Source: Virgibacillus sp. MSP4-1 (GTDB taxonomy: Bacteria; Bacillota; Bacilli; Bacillales; Alkalibacillaceae). From it: 64,000 nt of DNA. Of the stretch, positions 35,882 through 43,388 are shown in pieces. The notes under the pieces were generated by a model that worked only from the letters and a program-made list of their open reading frames with translations, did no database searches and was not told where the DNA came from. Positions within the stretch are counted from its first letter, which is position 1. Each line of letters begins with the position of its first letter. The stretch spans positions 2,170,001 through 2,234,000 of the forward strand of contig NZ_CP048021.1 of NCBI RefSeq assembly GCF_010092505.1. Direction: 5' to 3'. The position numbers were made by a program, and so were the translations under genes.

Positions 35882-36152
35882 AAAGATTCCCCCAAAACAG
35901 TTTTTCTATACAGGTGGGTAAATGATATACTCACCGGAAACTTTAATTCACGTCAACCTCGATATCTTCCATGTCCCTACCATTGGGTGATTGCAATTGC
36001 AATTCTGACAGTCTTTCATTATAAAATAAACTCCCCATTCAATGTTCAAGTTATAGTGTCCATTTCGAATAGGTCAGCCCCCCTTGTATCCCGTTTGTTT
36101 CATTAAAATAATCAACCCAAACTTTTACTTTATTGGTAACAATGGATGAGTT

Positions 36153-37001
36153 TTATTGAATGTATCCAATCATTCTCTCATACGACCTAAAATGTTTATG
36201 TAAGAAGCTAATAAAATCTCTACTTGAAAAATCATACGGTTCAGAGGTGAAAATTGTAATATTCACGGCATCATTGCTTTTTCTAACTTCTATAGCTGAA
36301 TTAGCCCCATTTAAGCCATATTTAAGGTTTAGATTCGTTACATCCTTTTTCTTAATATCACCATAGGAATGATCCATAACAATGGATAGTGAATCAGATT
36401 TTGAATCTATTTGCATCCAGCGCTTATTTTTATTTTTATTTGGTATGTACGGTGAGACTCTTAAATATCCGGCTTTTAACATTTGCTTCCTAAATTGGAC
36501 AGACGGGAACTCTTTTTTTATAACACTTAAAAATTCCTCTCTTAATTGATCACTTGTTATATGTAATAGCGACTTGCACCTGCCTATAAATGGTTTAGAG
36601 CCAATTATCTCCTTCTCCGTATTAGACTTTTTATATTCTTCATCCGTAATGATCAATACATCTTTTAACATGGAAACACCCAAACCTCTAAGCCATTTGA
36701 AATAATCTTTTAGATGATTAGAAATTTGTTCGATGGTTGTTTGCTTTTCATTCTCTTTCATTACCACAATTAGTTTCGCAGGGGTTTGAGTCACCTCACA
36801 ATAATGAGCTGCCTTTACAACATCACCTAAGAAGGCCTTTCTATCTGTTTTATGTTCACTCTCCAGTATGTATTTAATTTTTCCTTCCTGATTAGCAATT
36901 ATGAGGTCAGGATTATATCCATTGATTAATTCGCTACCCTTAGTTTGCAGTTTCAGTTCCCCAGTTATATGGGGAAATTCTTTAAAATCTTTATCCAGCA
37001 T
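36153..37001 (-). CDS. PD-(D/E)XK nuclease-like protein
   Basis: A 282-residue protein. The N-terminal part has a nuclease core pattern: GYNPDLIIANQEGKIKYILE followed at once by SEHKTDRKAFLGDV, that is PD then E-x-E-x-K, with the downstream helix. The C-terminal half (about 150-282) is a possible DNA- or ligand-binding domain (SIVMDHSYGDIKKKDV). GC is low. It lies 270 bp upstream of the PLD-fold gene on the same strand. It may be a restriction-type or mobile-element nuclease; specificity unknown. Confidence 0.65.
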   Translation of the reverse strand: MLDKDFKEFPHITGELKLQTKGSELINGYNPDLIIANQEGKIKYILESEHKTDRKAFLGDVVKAAHYCEVTQTPAKLIVVMKENEKQTTIEQISNHLKDYFKWLRGLGVSMLKDVLIITDEEYKKSNTEKEIIGSKPFIGRCKSLLHITSDQLREEFLSVIKKEFPSVQFRKQMLKAGYLRVSPYIPNKNKNKRWMQIDSKSDSLSIVMDHSYGDIKKKDVTNLNLKYGLNGANSAIEVRKSNDAVNITIFTSEPYDFSSRDFISFLHKHFRSYERMIGYIQ

Positions 37002-37167
37002 TTTTTCTCATCCCCTTTTGAAACAAACACTACTAAATGACCAATTCTCACAACTCCCAAAAAACAACCGGGGGTTCTTCCCGAATCTGTTCGATAATCT
37101 GGCTAACGAAATTCTATAATGGACCCAATATTCCATACAGTTAGAAAGGTTGTGTTAAGGTAGGTTT

Positions 37168-37260
37168 ATAGAACGAAAACGGTATTCATCAGAATTTAAA
37201 GCACAAGTTGTCTTGAAAATCTTAAAAGAAGAGAAAACATTGATAGCATATGCCTTATAG
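37168..37260 (+). pseudogene. IS3-family orfA N-terminal remnant
   Basis: Thirty codons read IERKRYSSEFKAQVV, then LKILKEEKTL, then a stop. This is the N-terminus of an IS3/IS150-type transposase A subunit (RKRYSSEFKAQVVLE-type), with the start changed to ATA and the rest lost. It marks past insertion in this island. Confidence 0.7.
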
Positions 37261-37315
37261 TACCATTTCGGATGACAGTCCTTGTTTCAACGTCCCTTGC
37301 TTCAAAATCCTATGA

Positions 37316-37954
37316 CTAGTTGTATTCAGATTTTATAGTTACTTGTCCATCTAATTTATAATCAGATTCCCCAGTATCAACGTTTTCATCATCGCGGTTT
37401 ATTTTATATTTACCACCTCTTAGACTGACACTAAAATTGAATTTTTGGTTATCTTTTAAACCACCAGTTAATTGATCATATATGTATTCTTTACCCTCTG
37501 AGAAATTTTTCTTAGGAATATGACCAACCTTGAATGAGTCTATATAGACAGCTATTGCCTTTGAATCATATTCATTATCAGGTTCTAATTGTAGCGAACA
37601 GTTGGAGAATAATGCATCACTGTATTCAAAAATAGGCTCATCATATGTTTCTTCCAAAATTTCTTTGTTTGTCATACCATCATATTTTTCATCAAAGAAA
37701 ATCTCATTCCCTTTTTCTTGTTGTATGGCTTTTTTTATAGCTTTTTGGTAAAAGGAAGTTCCTGCAATTTTGAAATCAATGTATTCAAATATTCCGTACT
37801 TTTCTTCTTTTGTCACTGAATAACTTGTTTCTGCAATAAGAACTGGTCCTTTATATTCCTCTTTAATTTCTGAGGCTATGTTCTCTTGTTGTTTCTCTGC
37901 TTCATTATTTTGAGATGTTTTTTTGCTTTTAAATAATAAATCAAGTATACCCAC
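37316..37954 (-). CDS. HIRAN-domain protein
   Basis: A 212-residue protein. I take GTG 37954, seven bases after AAAGGGGAG; a longer frame to 38026 has no such site. After a Lys/Glu-rich N-terminus, residues ~75-165 match the HIRAN domain: FKIAGTSFYQ, then LQLEPDNEYDSKAIAVYID and KVGHIPK. HIRAN domains bind damaged or single-stranded DNA ends and are found with helicases and nucleases; here the protein is free-standing. It lies near two nuclease-like genes on the same strand. Confidence 0.78.
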   Translation of the reverse strand: MGILDLLFKSKKTSQNNEAEKQQENIASEIKEEYKGPVLIAETSYSVTKEEKYGIFEYIDFKIAGTSFYQKAIKKAIQQEKGNEIFFDEKYDGMTNKEILEETYDEPIFEYSDALFSNCSLQLEPDNEYDSKAIAVYIDSFKVGHIPKKNFSEGKEYIYDQLTGGLKDNQKFNFSVSLRGGKYKINRDDENVDTGESDYKLDGQVTIKSEYN

Positions 37955-38066
37955 GTTTATACTCCCCTTTCTATTCATCGCCGGCTCTTTTCTCAATAAC
38001 CTGGCCCTTGCCCGGAAGAAATGCACTCTTATTCCGGATAAGCGCCCGTAAATTGAACAATATTAA

Positions 38067-38567
38067 TCAACCAATATCATTTAAATTTACCTTCATATCG
38101 TACGATGTTCCGTTTATACCTACTTTCTTAAACCCATACCTTTTATATAAACGAAAAGCAGGGTTATCAAGATCAACACTTAATGATAGCGAAATAAAAC
38201 CAGATTTCTTGGCTTTTTTCATCATTTCCCCAAGAAATAAAGTCCCTATTCCTCGACCTCTAAACTCTGGAGCAACTGCCATACTCAACACAGGTATACT
38301 ACTATCGATATATCCGAACGTGTTATTGTAGTCATCGAACAATCGTATCCATATAGCACCAACGGGTTCATTGTTTAAATCTGTGGCAATGTAAGCTTCA
38401 TCTCCGTGTCTTCCCCAATTATCCAAATACTTTGATATGTCTGGTTGGCTTAAAATTTCTCGTGATGGTTTTTGCTCTCCTTCTGGAACAAAAATAGCTT
38501 GATAAAGCATTTCCCATAGAAAGTCAACATCGCCGTCCGCTCCCATTCTAATCTTGTAATGTGTCAG
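38067..38567 (-). CDS. GNAT-family N-acetyltransferase, possible CTG start
   Basis: About 166 residues. The acetyl-CoA loop VAPEFRGRGIGTLFLGEMM is clear, with NPAFRLYKRYGFKKVG as the last GNAT motif. The first ATG (38546) has no ribosome site and would drop the usual LTHYKIR beginning. In frame, CTG 38567 lies five bases after GGAGGTG and restores that beginning; no ATG, GTG or TTG is available there. I therefore propose CTG; a mutated ATG is the simple explanation. Substrate unknown. Confidence 0.8.
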   Translation of the reverse strand: MTHYKIRMGADGDVDFLWEMLYQAIFVPEGEQKPSREILSQPDISKYLDNWGRHGDEAYIATDLNNEPVGAIWIRLFDDYNNTFGYIDSSIPVLSMAVAPEFRGRGIGTLFLGEMMKKAKKSGFISLSLSVDLDNPAFRLYKRYGFKKVGINGTSYDMKVNLNDIG

Positions 38568-39109
38568 GTTTACACCTCCATCCTTGGATTAAATACTCAT
38601 TCTCTTTATTTCTTTAAATAGCCCTTAGTTAAACAAGCTATCTAAAGGTATATTGAATAAAAATACTGCATTATCCAACAACTACATATCTTAGTTATAC
38701 ATAAAATCTAATAATCACACTGCCAAAACCTGCATATATTAAATGCCAAATACAGCTGTCCAATGTATTTTTCCAGACTTCACTAAAAAGTTCATTCCAT
38801 ACAGCCGACCTGTCATTATTTCACCTATAAATGCCATCCCAGCCACATTTAACTCAGATAATATTTCCATTGAAGTCCACGAGCCCTCATCCTGCTTCAG
38901 AGCTTTGAATAATCTGCTGATTCCTTTCATTAAGTAAACCGATATGGTTATTCTCTCTCCCCATCCCTTCCTCTTAAAATAATAAAACCTTCTAACATTA
39001 GTCATTATTCTACAATTTCCAGTAAAACCCTTCCTAAAATATGTATTTTAGATATTCCCAGCTAACGTCATCCGGCTTAACTTATTTATGAGTATCTTCT
39101 TAATTCACC
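38568..39109. other. Intergenic region with one doubtful frame
   Basis: A minus-strand frame at 38739-39005 (88 codons; MKGISRLFKALKQDEGSW inside) and an antisense frame cover the same bases. The minus frame has some protein-like character, but no homologue comes to mind. No promoter or terminator seen. The palindromic repeat begins at 39110. Confidence 0.35.
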
Positions 39110-39136
39110 GGGACAATGTACCTGTCCCTCTGTCCC
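39110..39136. repeat. GGGACA/TGTCCC palindromic repeat (copy 4)
   Basis: GGGACA and TGTCCC surround ATGTACC, followed by TC and a second TGTCCC. Same orientation as the copies at 8506 and 31759. It lies 1.8 kb from the broken RAYT-type transposase. Confidence 0.7.
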
Positions 39137-39210
39137 GCGAAAAACCGGTGTGCACGCCGTGGTCAGCTTTCTTTCGCAAATAGATAATGAATAGCGAAAG
39201 GGAGATTATG

Positions 39211-39471
39211 TTGAGAAAAGACGAAAAAGCGGTTGTAGCCAGGATGTTTGGGAATTATATAAAGAGAGCTCGTGAAGATAAGGGGTACTCGTCGCCTGAG
39301 AAATTAGGCCATGAAATAGACCTTAATCCCCGAACGATTGAGAGAATTGAGAATGAAGGAGCAGCTCCTAAGCTTCATACGATTTTTAAACTGCAGGAAG
39401 CACTGGATTTGGATCTTAATCATATATTCTATGAAATTAACAGCACTGTGAAGAAACTCCCTCCCGAATAA
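39211..39471 (+). CDS. XRE-family transcriptional regulator
   Basis: An 86-residue helix-turn-helix protein: GNYIKRAREDKGYSSPEKLG, then DLNPRTIERIENEG, the normal Cro/C1 fold. TTG 39211 lies six bases after AAAGGGAG, so it is preferred to the ATG directly before it (39208) and to ATG 39187. It precedes the comK-like gene by 142 bp on the same strand and may regulate it or be a relic phage regulator. Confidence 0.82.
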   Translation: MRKDEKAVVARMFGNYIKRAREDKGYSSPEKLGHEIDLNPRTIERIENEGAAPKLHTIFKLQEALDLDLNHIFYEINSTVKKLPPE

Positions 39472-39613
39472 CTCTATTTATACCAATCCTATTGACCCCC
39501 CAACATCATCACATGCACTTTTGACTCTTCATCCCCATCCACGTTACACGCATGTCCTCATTATTGCCTCAACAAACCGCCTTCCTAATTCCCCATAAAA
39601 GGAGTATCCTCAT

Positions 39614-40159
39614 ATGACCGAAATCTTAAACGACTACCGCATTACCCCCTCCACCATTGCCTTACTGCCCGCCAGACATTTCGATTATGACAACATCGTA
39701 TTAGAAGAAGGCCGCGAACTTTATGTAAGAAAAACCCCCTTGCAAATCATCAAGAGGGCCTGTCTCGAGGCTGGGTCATCTTATGATGGGAGGAGGCAGT
39801 ACATTATGTATCAAACGAGCTTCCGCCACAAGGTCCCCATTCCTATTTATCCCGACCAGCAAATTTATGCCTTTCCGACTCACTCACCTAACGACTTCAA
39901 CTGCCAATGGATTTTTTATCCCCACATTGACTCGCTTATCTCCAATCACACCGCTTCGAAAAAAATTCATCCATCGATTATCCGATTTAGAAACGGGGCT
40001 GAACTTCCTCTAAAGGAATCTTTTTACCTGCTTGAAAAACAAATCCAGCGAACGGCGATCTGTATGCTGCGCTATCAATCTGCTATTCAAAATCAATTCC
40101 CATCCAAAAATGATAGAAACGAAAGGACGATCCATAATGAATTATATTCAAGAGATTAA
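39614..40159 (+). CDS. comK: ComK-family competence transcription factor
   Basis: A 181-residue ComK homologue. Landmarks shared with B. subtilis ComK, from memory: STIALLP at the start, PLQIIKRACLEAGSSYDGRR, a KVPIPIYPDQQIYAFPT strand with the following CQWIFYPHI, a FRNGAELPL-type segment and the C-terminal helix LLEKQIQRTA. ComK binds AT-boxes and switches on DNA uptake. Unusually, its last 23 bases overlap the start of a DnaD-type replication gene in another frame. It may therefore be a second, mobile-element-borne ComK rather than the core copy. Confidence 0.85.
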   Translation: MTEILNDYRITPSTIALLPARHFDYDNIVLEEGRELYVRKTPLQIIKRACLEAGSSYDGRRQYIMYQTSFRHKVPIPIYPDQQIYAFPTHSPNDFNCQWIFYPHIDSLISNHTASKKIHPSIIRFRNGAELPLKESFYLLEKQIQRTAICMLRYQSAIQNQFPSKNDRNERTIHNELYSRD

Positions 40160-40955
40160 TGCTTTTTATACGTTAGGTGTAACCAATCCTGTTTCAAATT
40201 CTGCCGTGAGTCTTTGGCATGCGTTAATGCACATTAACAATCTGACAAGATGGAAGAAAACATTTACGGTCGCTGCAACGGTTTTAAAAACGAAATCCGG
40301 GTTAAAGGATAGTGCGTTTAAGCGGGCGCGAAAGGAATTGGTGGACAATGGGTATATTCGCGTTCGATCCCGGGGAGGAAATCAGGCTCCGGAATATCAA
40401 ATGATCAGTCTGTTGGCCATTATGGACCACAGTGCGAACCTCAATGCCGACCACACGATGGACCAGAGTACGGACCAAAGTGTGAACCACAGTGCGGACC
40501 CATTAATAAAAGAAAGAAAGACGAAAAAAAACCAAACCAATCCTACAACAACAAATACAAAATCCGCATCCGTAATTTTCTTTGAGGAAAATGCAGGTGA
40601 ACTGCCTGCCTATATTCAACATGATATCCAGGAATGGGCTCAGTCTGTTGGTGATGAACTGGTTATCAAGGCTATAAAAAGAGCCTTAGAGCGGAATAAG
40701 GCGAACTGGGGATATGTGAAAAGTATTTTAAAAAGCTGGGAGAAAAAAGGGATTACCAGTGTTGAGGAGACTGAGGGAGAGGAACAGACTTACCAAAAGC
40801 AAAGGGCCAAACCGCGTGTAACACGGAAAAGAGAAGTGCTGCCGGAGTGGTTTGAAGTGGAGAAGGAGGAAGAAAAGCAGCCTTTAGCTAAGAAAAGTCG
40901 TGAGGAGATTGAGGATGAGAAGCAGGAGCTGGCGGGGTTATTGGCTAAGCTATAG
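40137..40955 (+). CDS. DnaD-domain replication protein
   Basis: A 272-residue protein, start ATG 40137 after AAAGGACG (a longer frame to 40032 lies inside comK). An N-terminal winged helix (about residues 15-95: FKRARKELVDNGYIRVRSRG) is followed by a Thr/Asn/Lys-rich linker, a DnaD domain (about 140-200: FFEENAGELPAYIQHDI, then ALERNKANWGYVKSIL) and a charged tail. The layout is that of phage and plasmid replication initiators/helicase loaders. Its overlap with comK implies coupled translation. Likely part of an integrated element. Confidence 0.87.
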   Translation: MNYIQEINAFYTLGVTNPVSNSAVSLWHALMHINNLTRWKKTFTVAATVLKTKSGLKDSAFKRARKELVDNGYIRVRSRGGNQAPEYQMISLLAIMDHSANLNADHTMDQSTDQSVNHSADPLIKERKTKKNQTNPTTTNTKSASVIFFEENAGELPAYIQHDIQEWAQSVGDELVIKAIKRALERNKANWGYVKSILKSWEKKGITSVEETEGEEQTYQKQRAKPRVTRKREVLPEWFEVEKEEEKQPLAKKSREEIEDEKQELAGLLAKL

Positions 40956-41427
40956 ATTGTACCCGATCCCCGTGCTCCGTTTGCCATCTACATAATTGGA
41001 ATAACAGCTCCACTTATAATCATTGAGGGCTGATACCATGTTGGCTTGGAGCGGATTTAAGTAAATATATTTATTTACCTCTAATTCGCACTCTACATTA
41101 TATAAATATTCAGAAGCATTTCGGCTTTCAAACACATGACCTGTGGATTTATATTTTTGTTGATGTATTTGGCATAATGAGGTGAACCTGCTGAAGGATT
41201 CTTCCGGGATGATGTTCATGTGGCTGCATCTGGAGGTGAACATGGTTGGTCATAGGACTGTAGGCATGAAGGGTAAAAGGTTTGCTTTGTTTTACCTCTT
41301 TTAAAATCCTTAGGTATTCCAGGAAATCATCGTCCTCATGAAATAAAGTCGTCCGCCTTACTCCACGTGTGTATTTCGCCCCAGGAAACCAGAACCTTTT
41401 CTGTCTTCCCAATCTAACACCTCTCAT
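40950..41427 (-). pseudogene. Frameshifted REP-associated (Y1, IS200-like) transposase
   Basis: Two frames together make one RAYT/Y1 transposase. The upstream part (to ~41190) has KYTRGVRRTTLFHEDDDFLE and the HUH motif MTNHVHLQM. The downstream part, in another frame, has YKSTGHVFESR, LEVNKYIYLNPLQANMV and YKWSCYSNY. The shift lies around 41180-41220, near HHPGRILQQV. The overlap of the two frames shows a single indel and otherwise good conservation, so it died recently. Such transposases move short REP palindromes. Confidence 0.85.
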
Positions 41428-41611
41428 GACTGGTTTTCAGAACCGTAACGTGATATCTATGTTCCTATCTTAGCGAAAACAGATTGCAAACTCAAAATAC
41501 CAAAACTTAAAAACTCTCAGTTGAGCTGGGGTAAAAAAACATATTCCAGATTATTAAAACGATATTTTATCAATCACCAGACTCAAAATAGAAGTTTGAA
41601 CTAACTTAATA

Positions 41612-41645
41612 CAAAAAAATAGACTTGCAGGAATTATCCTACAAG
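41612..41645 (-). terminator. Intrinsic terminator of the lipoprotein gene
   Basis: On the minus strand CTTGTAGGA pairs with TCCTGCAAG (9 bp, one U-G) around four bases, followed by TCTATTTTTTTG. It lies 100 bp past the lipoprotein stop. Confidence 0.8.
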
Positions 41646-41651
41646 CCCTTA

Positions 41652-41708
41652 CTGTCCACCAAATACGGACAAACACCCCTGACTGTCCCTTTGTGGTACC
41701 AAGTACGG
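41652..41708. repeat. Two tandem short inverted repeats with TGTCC/GGACA arms
   Basis: CTGTCCACCAAATACGGACA is followed by a longer, similar unit with TGTCCC, GTGGTACCAAGTAC and GGATA. They lie ~220 bp upstream of the broken RAYT gene and share the TGTCC theme of the dispersed palindromes. Confidence 0.45.
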
Positions 41709-41744
41709 ATATCAATTATTAAACAATATTGATATTTTATTACA

Positions 41745-42347
41745 TTATTCGACTAACATTTCTATTTTTATTTTTGTTTCTTCAAATTCATTGTTTAAAT
41801 CAATTAAGTTATCTGAGTAATTCAGTTTATTTCCAGAAGGATTTGTAGATGTATTATAGATTTTTTTATATGTACTATAATAATCAGTTAACTTACTAAT
41901 TTTCTCCTTATAATCTTCACCATCTATATCTTTTATTTGTTGCATCATTTCATCTACTTTTACTTTGTCTTCATTTAATTTATCTAATCTGGATTTAAAG
42001 TTGTTCATATCTGTAGCAATACTCCCCCATGAAAAACTAGAAAAGCCATCAGTATCCATACCTAATCCAGACCATTCATGGTTTTTTACATCACCAGAGA
42101 ACATATACTTAAAAACAGAATCAAAATCGAAACCTTTTGAAATTGCAGTGTCCCAAACGGTTAAGATTATATTACTAGATTCCAAAGAGTATTTAGTTGC
42201 ATCCGTAATTTCTTGATATGTATCATGAATAATTTGTGGTTCTACTTCAGCCTCCACTTTTTGTTCTTCCTTTGTGTCCGTAGTATTTCCACAAGCAATT
42301 AATGATAATAATAAAAGTATAACTCCTATTAATTTATAATATTTCAT
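41745..42347 (-). CDS. Hypothetical lipoprotein
   Basis: A 200-residue protein with a signal peptide and lipobox SLIAC (Cys19), followed by a charged linker. The mature part is helical, acidic and Ser/Asp/Lys-rich, with a probable coiled coil around residues 120-150 (NNFKSRLDKLNEDKVKVDEM). No family recognised. It would be anchored on the outer face of the membrane. It stands alone, with its own terminator. Confidence 0.82.
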   Translation of the reverse strand: MKYYKLIGVILLLLSLIACGNTTDTKEEQKVEAEVEPQIIHDTYQEITDATKYSLESSNIILTVWDTAISKGFDFDSVFKYMFSGDVKNHEWSGLGMDTDGFSSFSWGSIATDMNNFKSRLDKLNEDKVKVDEMMQQIKDIDGEDYKEKISKLTDYYSTYKKIYNTSTNPSGNKLNYSDNLIDLNNEFEETKIKIEMLVE

Positions 42348-42677
42348 AAAATTCGTTGACCCCCTTCAATATTTATGCAAACCCATTTTACCATATCACC
42401 AAAGAATATCTATTACCTTTTTGTTAGATTGATAAGAAATTCCGTAACGTTCACACTTGATGAAGCACTAAGAAATTGCTATGATAATGGTCATTGGTGT
42501 ATCGGGGGTCTACCTGTATATGGCGAGTAAAAAATCCATAGCAAAAGAACTACAAATCATCATTCTCAAGTCTTCACCATATTGCTGGAACAATTCCCGT
42601 ATTATTGCAATACTTCTGAAAGCATAGCCAAATCCGTAATCTGAAATACAAAAAGCAACAGTTTTCATAAGGGTCAC
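42348..42677. other. Intergenic region, nothing assigned
   Basis: Both strands have scattered stops. A short plus-strand stretch near 42481-42600 (MVIGVSGVYLYMASKKSI) could be a remnant but has no ribosome site. No RNA or repeat recognised. Confidence 0.35.
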
Positions 42678-43300
42678 CTATGAAATAACTGATGCTTTGG
42701 ATTTTTGAAAATGGGCAATGACGTCATCCCATTCAAAATATATGCGATTAAAGTCTTCGGCACTAATTCCTGCGCCTGTCTGAACCTCTATAAATTCCAG
42801 TTCAAAGATAGCTCGTACACCGTGTTTTTTACCGGCGGGAAGGTGAATAACATCTCCAGCTTTTACTCTGGTGATCTGGTCATCTAATGCTAGTTCTCCT
42901 TACCTTTTACAATGGTCCACACTTCATCTCTTAAATTGTGGTAATGGTAGCTGGAATTCTTTCCTTCTTCTATACAAATCCGTTTGGTCACCATCTCTTG
43001 TTCATCATCGTATTTCGTATAATCCAATGTGCGTGACCATCCCCAAATCCGTTCTTCATACATCGGTGGCTGATCGAAATCCTTTATAAGATCCTTCACT
43101 TTTGGACTGGATGCTTTGTCACTAACTAATATGCCATCAGGACTTGCAGCTACTACTAAGTCTTTGCCATCCAGCACTGTAACAGGGATATCCAGTTCAT
43201 TAATTAAATGTGTATTTATTGAATCCTCACTCATACGTGGTACAGGGTACAGATATTCCATAACCTCTTTCATCAACACTAAATCTAAATCATTAATTCA
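42678..43300 (-). pseudogene. Broken mannose-1-phosphate guanylyltransferase/cupin-type gene
   Basis: The N-terminal part is lost; the remaining reading begins NDLDLVLMKEVMEYLYPVP. The first piece ends at TAG after VWTIVKGKEN. The downstream frame continues as ELALDDQITRVKAGDVIHLP, then AGKKHGVRAIFELEFIEVQTG. Restoring one G in the AAGGAGAAC run joins the two parts exactly. The protein was a sugar-phosphate nucleotidyltransferase with a C-terminal mannose-6-phosphate isomerase-type cupin (HYHNLRDEVW). It is a leftover of a surface polysaccharide gene. Confidence 0.8.
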
Positions 43301-43388
43301 TACTGTCCTTTACAAATGGATAAATCGCCTAGATGTCCAAGTACCGATATCCTAAACAATACTATTATGGTTATCAATATAACCATAG

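Noticed and set aside
38739..39005. 88-codon minus-strand frame
   Set aside because: Some protein-like character, but no ribosome site at its start, an equally open antisense frame, and no family I can name. Left as undecided gap.
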